Shown one piece after another: positions 62,557 to 64,000 of a DNA stretch of 64,000 nt. The first letter of the stretch is position 1, and each line of letters opens with the position of its first letter. Origin of the DNA: Gammaproteobacteria bacterium 45_16_T64 (lineage in GTDB: Bacteria; Pseudomonadota; Gammaproteobacteria; Pseudomonadales; Ketobacteraceae); assembly GCA_002162955.1 (NCBI GenBank), contig MABD01000034.1, forward strand, positions 62,001 to 126,000, given 5' to 3'. A program made the translations under genes and the position numbers. The notes below the pieces were generated by a model that did not search any database, had not been told where the DNA came from, and worked only from the letters and a program-made list of their open reading frames with translations.

Positions 62557-62614
62557 TCATAACGACTAATTCAGACGCGCGTTTTTTGCATCGCTCTCAA
62601 ATTTTTTGTTATGT
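62557..62614 (-). repeat. attC site 12
   Basis: R'' ACATAAC at 62608-62614, R' GTTATGA at 62557-62563. The middle shares TTTGA and GCAAAAAACGCGCG with attC 7, so the two sites are close relatives. Confidence 0.75.
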
Positions 62615-63054
62615 GCCACAACGACACTATCCGATTCCCTAACAAGAAGAACACAAAGAAGTGCGGGAATCAGCACAATAAGCCAGTACTCAGAATCTGG
62701 GCCAAATCCCATCCAAAATGCTTCCCAAAAAGGTAATGGTTGCCAGCTATCTGTTTTTAGTGATGGGTTCCAGAACCCATACGTGGCTACCCCAATATTC
62801 TGCACTGTCCAGCTGGACAATAATAGTAAAACGCCAACAGAAACGTTCTTTATGAATTGGATATAGAATACAAGAGATAACGCAAGTAGGAAAAGACCAG
62901 TAGTTGTACCATATATATGAAGTTTCGGAAGCAATATATAACGGGGAGTTCCCACATTGAACAATATGTAAAATACCGGGAGAGAAATAGTGATTAGTGT
63001 CGCCAGCACATATCGCGCTTTCTTCGTAATTAACACAGAACTATTCCTCTTCAT
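62566..63054 (-). CDS. Cassette multi-pass membrane protein
   Basis: 162 residues with hydrophobic segments at about 13-32, 45-66, 70-90 and 128-148. Begins MKRNSSVLITKKARYVLATL. Ends by reading into the attC (KKFESDAKNARLN). The same attC-encoded tail motif DAKNARL appears in frame at attC 7. Function unknown. Confidence 0.75.
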   Translation of the reverse strand: MKRNSSVLITKKARYVLATLITISLPVFYILFNVGTPRYILLPKLHIYGTTTGLFLLALSLVFYIQFIKNVSVGVLLLLSSWTVQNIGVATYGFWNPSLKTDSWQPLPFWEAFWMGFGPDSEYWLIVLIPALLCVLLVRESDSVVVAHNKKFESDAKNARLN

Positions 63055-63070
63055 TTATAGTCAGAAACAC

Positions 63071-63136
63071 ATATAACGCAAATCGCAGACGCCAAAGCGT
63101 TTTTTTCTGAGGTCTGTTTTCCGGTTCTTGTTACGT
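63071..63136 (-). repeat. attC site 13
   Basis: R'' ACGTAAC at 63130-63136, R' GTTATAT at 63071-63077; arms CAGAC and GTCTG. Confidence 0.75.
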
Positions 63137-63137
63137 T

Positions 63138-63569
63138 TCACCATAGTTTATAGCTTTCGTGGGGTTTCCAACCATCAGGTTTAACCCAACCCTCTAAATA
63201 ACAACAATATATATAGTATTGTGACGCTACACCGTTAGCGAAAAACCTATAACACCGATAGCTACCCTCGAAATCCATTTGAGCAGTAATATCTACATGT
63301 ATAAATGCCTCGCATTCTTCTTTGGAAATAGAACGAAATTCATCAATACCATAACCTCTGCCATTAACAGTATCCAAAGCCAAAGGTAGTTGGAAAAACT
63401 CGGTGAAACCAAATTTCAAATACAACGTTGCATCTTCGAAAGGCCCACCGCCAGAAGAATCGAACATAAATACTAGAGCTTGATCCTCATCGTCATAAGA
63501 AGACATGCCGCCACCTGACAGTTCCCCAAAGAGATTTATCAATTTCGACTCGTCTTTGATAATATTCAT
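63138..63569 (-). CDS. Cassette protein of unknown function
   Basis: 143 residues, MNIIKDESKLINLFGELSGG onward. Acidic, with LYLKFGFTEFFQLPLALDTV and YRCYRFFANGVASQYYIYCC, a beta-rich pattern ending HESYKLW. No signal peptide. Resembles small immunity proteins in style only; not recognised. Confidence 0.75.
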   Translation of the reverse strand: MNIIKDESKLINLFGELSGGGMSSYDDEDQALVFMFDSSGGGPFEDATLYLKFGFTEFFQLPLALDTVNGRGYGIDEFRSISKEECEAFIHVDITAQMDFEGSYRCYRFFANGVASQYYIYCCYLEGWVKPDGWKPHESYKLW

Positions 63570-63579
63570 AGTCTAATTA

Positions 63580-63647
63580 ACGTAACGCTTTGCGCAGTCG
63601 CAAAATTGCGTTGCGCTGTTTTTGTCGAATGCCGCACCTTGTTAGCG
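63580..63647 (-). repeat. attC site 14
   Basis: R'' CGCTAAC at 63641-63647 with the gene stop, R' GTTACGT at 63580-63586; arms GCGCA and TGCGC. Confidence 0.78.
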
Positions 63648-64000
63648 CCCAGCATGCGATTCATTCCATCCAATAACCTTAACATCTCTACCGAGTGAAA
63701 GGTAAGTCTCTAACTCTTCCGATTCAATAATCTCTGACTGGTATAACTCACCATTTTCATAGAATTCAGCAACAAGAACTTCATTATTGATAATCTCATC
63801 GATCATTTTTTTAGCAAGTCTAAACGCCTCTTCATCCGGTACATCCGACCAACCAAAATGCGAATGATAATTTCCGTACCCGACAGTAAGCTCTTCATGA
63901 ATAGTAGAAATATCAAGAGTCAATTTAGATGACTGAGATGATGGAACAATTATATAGAACGCTCCTTTATAGTCATCACAAGTCCGAATTAAGCTCTCCC
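63642..64000 (-). CDS. Cassette protein, 5' end outside the window
   Basis: At least 118 residues. The frame stays open to the right edge (ESLIRTCDDYKGAFYIIVPS, then SQSSKLTLDISTIHEELTVG), so the true start lies beyond 64000 and the TTG at 63923 is internal. Acidic and soluble, with AYRLAKKM-like helix FRLAKKMIDEIINNEVLVAE and strand DVKVIGWNESH. Family not recognised. Confidence 0.7.
   Translation of the reverse strand, partial: ESLIRTCDDYKGAFYIIVPSSQSSKLTLDISTIHEELTVGYGNYHSHFGWSDVPDEEAFRLAKKMIDEIINNEVLVAEFYENGELYQSEIIESEELETYLSLGRDVKVIGWNESHAGR

Larger units (their letters stand above)
54050..64000 (-). mobile_element. Integron cassette array, distal part
   Basis: About 13 small genes, all on the minus strand, alternate with attC-like sites. 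In the gene direction each site starts with a box ending TAAC (often TAACAA) near or inside the stop codon and ends with GCGTTA before the next gene, with inverted arms between. The genes have unrelated functions, differ in composition and lack shared promoters. One IS nest interrupts the array. The first cassette and the integrase gene should lie beyond 64000; the last attC is at 54050-54119. Left of it ordinary genes resume. Confidence 0.85.

Noticed and set aside
54050-64000. CRISPR array
   Set aside because: The repeated sites are not identical, are separated by genes of variable length and have internal dyads; they fit attC, not CRISPR repeats.

Overview
The window looks like chromosomal DNA of a marine or oil-associated gammaproteobacterium from the Pseudomonadales/Oceanospirillales area. 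The gene orders support this: hemX-hemD-hemC-algR-algZ beside argH; cyaA-cyaY-lptM-lysA-dapF-DUF484-xerC-HAD; a SutA-like gene before amtB-glnK-ubiK-comM; and rep next to TorF-type porins. No rRNA, tRNA or CRISPR array was seen.

Layout. 0-3.9 kb: haem biosynthesis and the AlgZ/AlgR two-component pair, divergent from argH. 5.4-7.2 kb: a 27-residue-repeat protein and a PI-PLC-like lipoprotein. 7.3-15.7 kb: adenylate cyclase, frataxin, the LptM lipoprotein and the lysA-dapF-DUF484-xerC-HAD operon, closed by a bidirectional terminator facing a SutA-like gene. 16-21.8 kb: an AraC regulator divergent from a sterol-desaturase-type hydroxylase, two exported proteins, the nitrogen module glnK-amtB with a visible sigma-54/NtrC-type control region, and ubiK. 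21.8-26.7 kb: a small catabolic island (two tautomerase-like proteins, aldehyde dehydrogenase, frameshifted iron alcohol dehydrogenase, LysR regulator) flanked by diverged direct repeats of the ubiK end plus the comM start. 26.7-38.9 kb: comM, a PEP-CTERM protein with a sigma-54-like promoter, miaA, a D-cysteine desulfhydrase-like enzyme, an extended SDR, a NYN protein, cmoA-cmoB, a classical SDR and rep. 38.9-49 kb: two related TorF porins, a glycine-rich coiled-coil secreted protein, cytochrome c5, a YlqF-type GTPase, a lipase-like lipoprotein and a group of stress or small-molecule genes. 49.3-53.9 kb: a possible caspase-fold protein, a divergent nitrilase-fold protein and a 902-residue oxidase with two FAD-binding modules.

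54.05-64 kb: the distal part of an integron cassette array. Small genes, all on the minus strand, are separated by attC-like sites whose boxes face the same way (TAAC at the 5' side, GCGTTA at the 3' side in the gene direction). The cassettes encode an SMI1/KNR4 (SUKH) protein, a DUF1353 protein, a GspG-like exported protein, a broken ankyrin protein, membrane proteins and unknowns. An IS3-family element sits immediately 3' of one attC and is itself split by an IS30-family element; both target duplications can be read, so the original cassette junction can be rebuilt. The integrase and attI should lie to the right of the window, because all cassettes read right to left.
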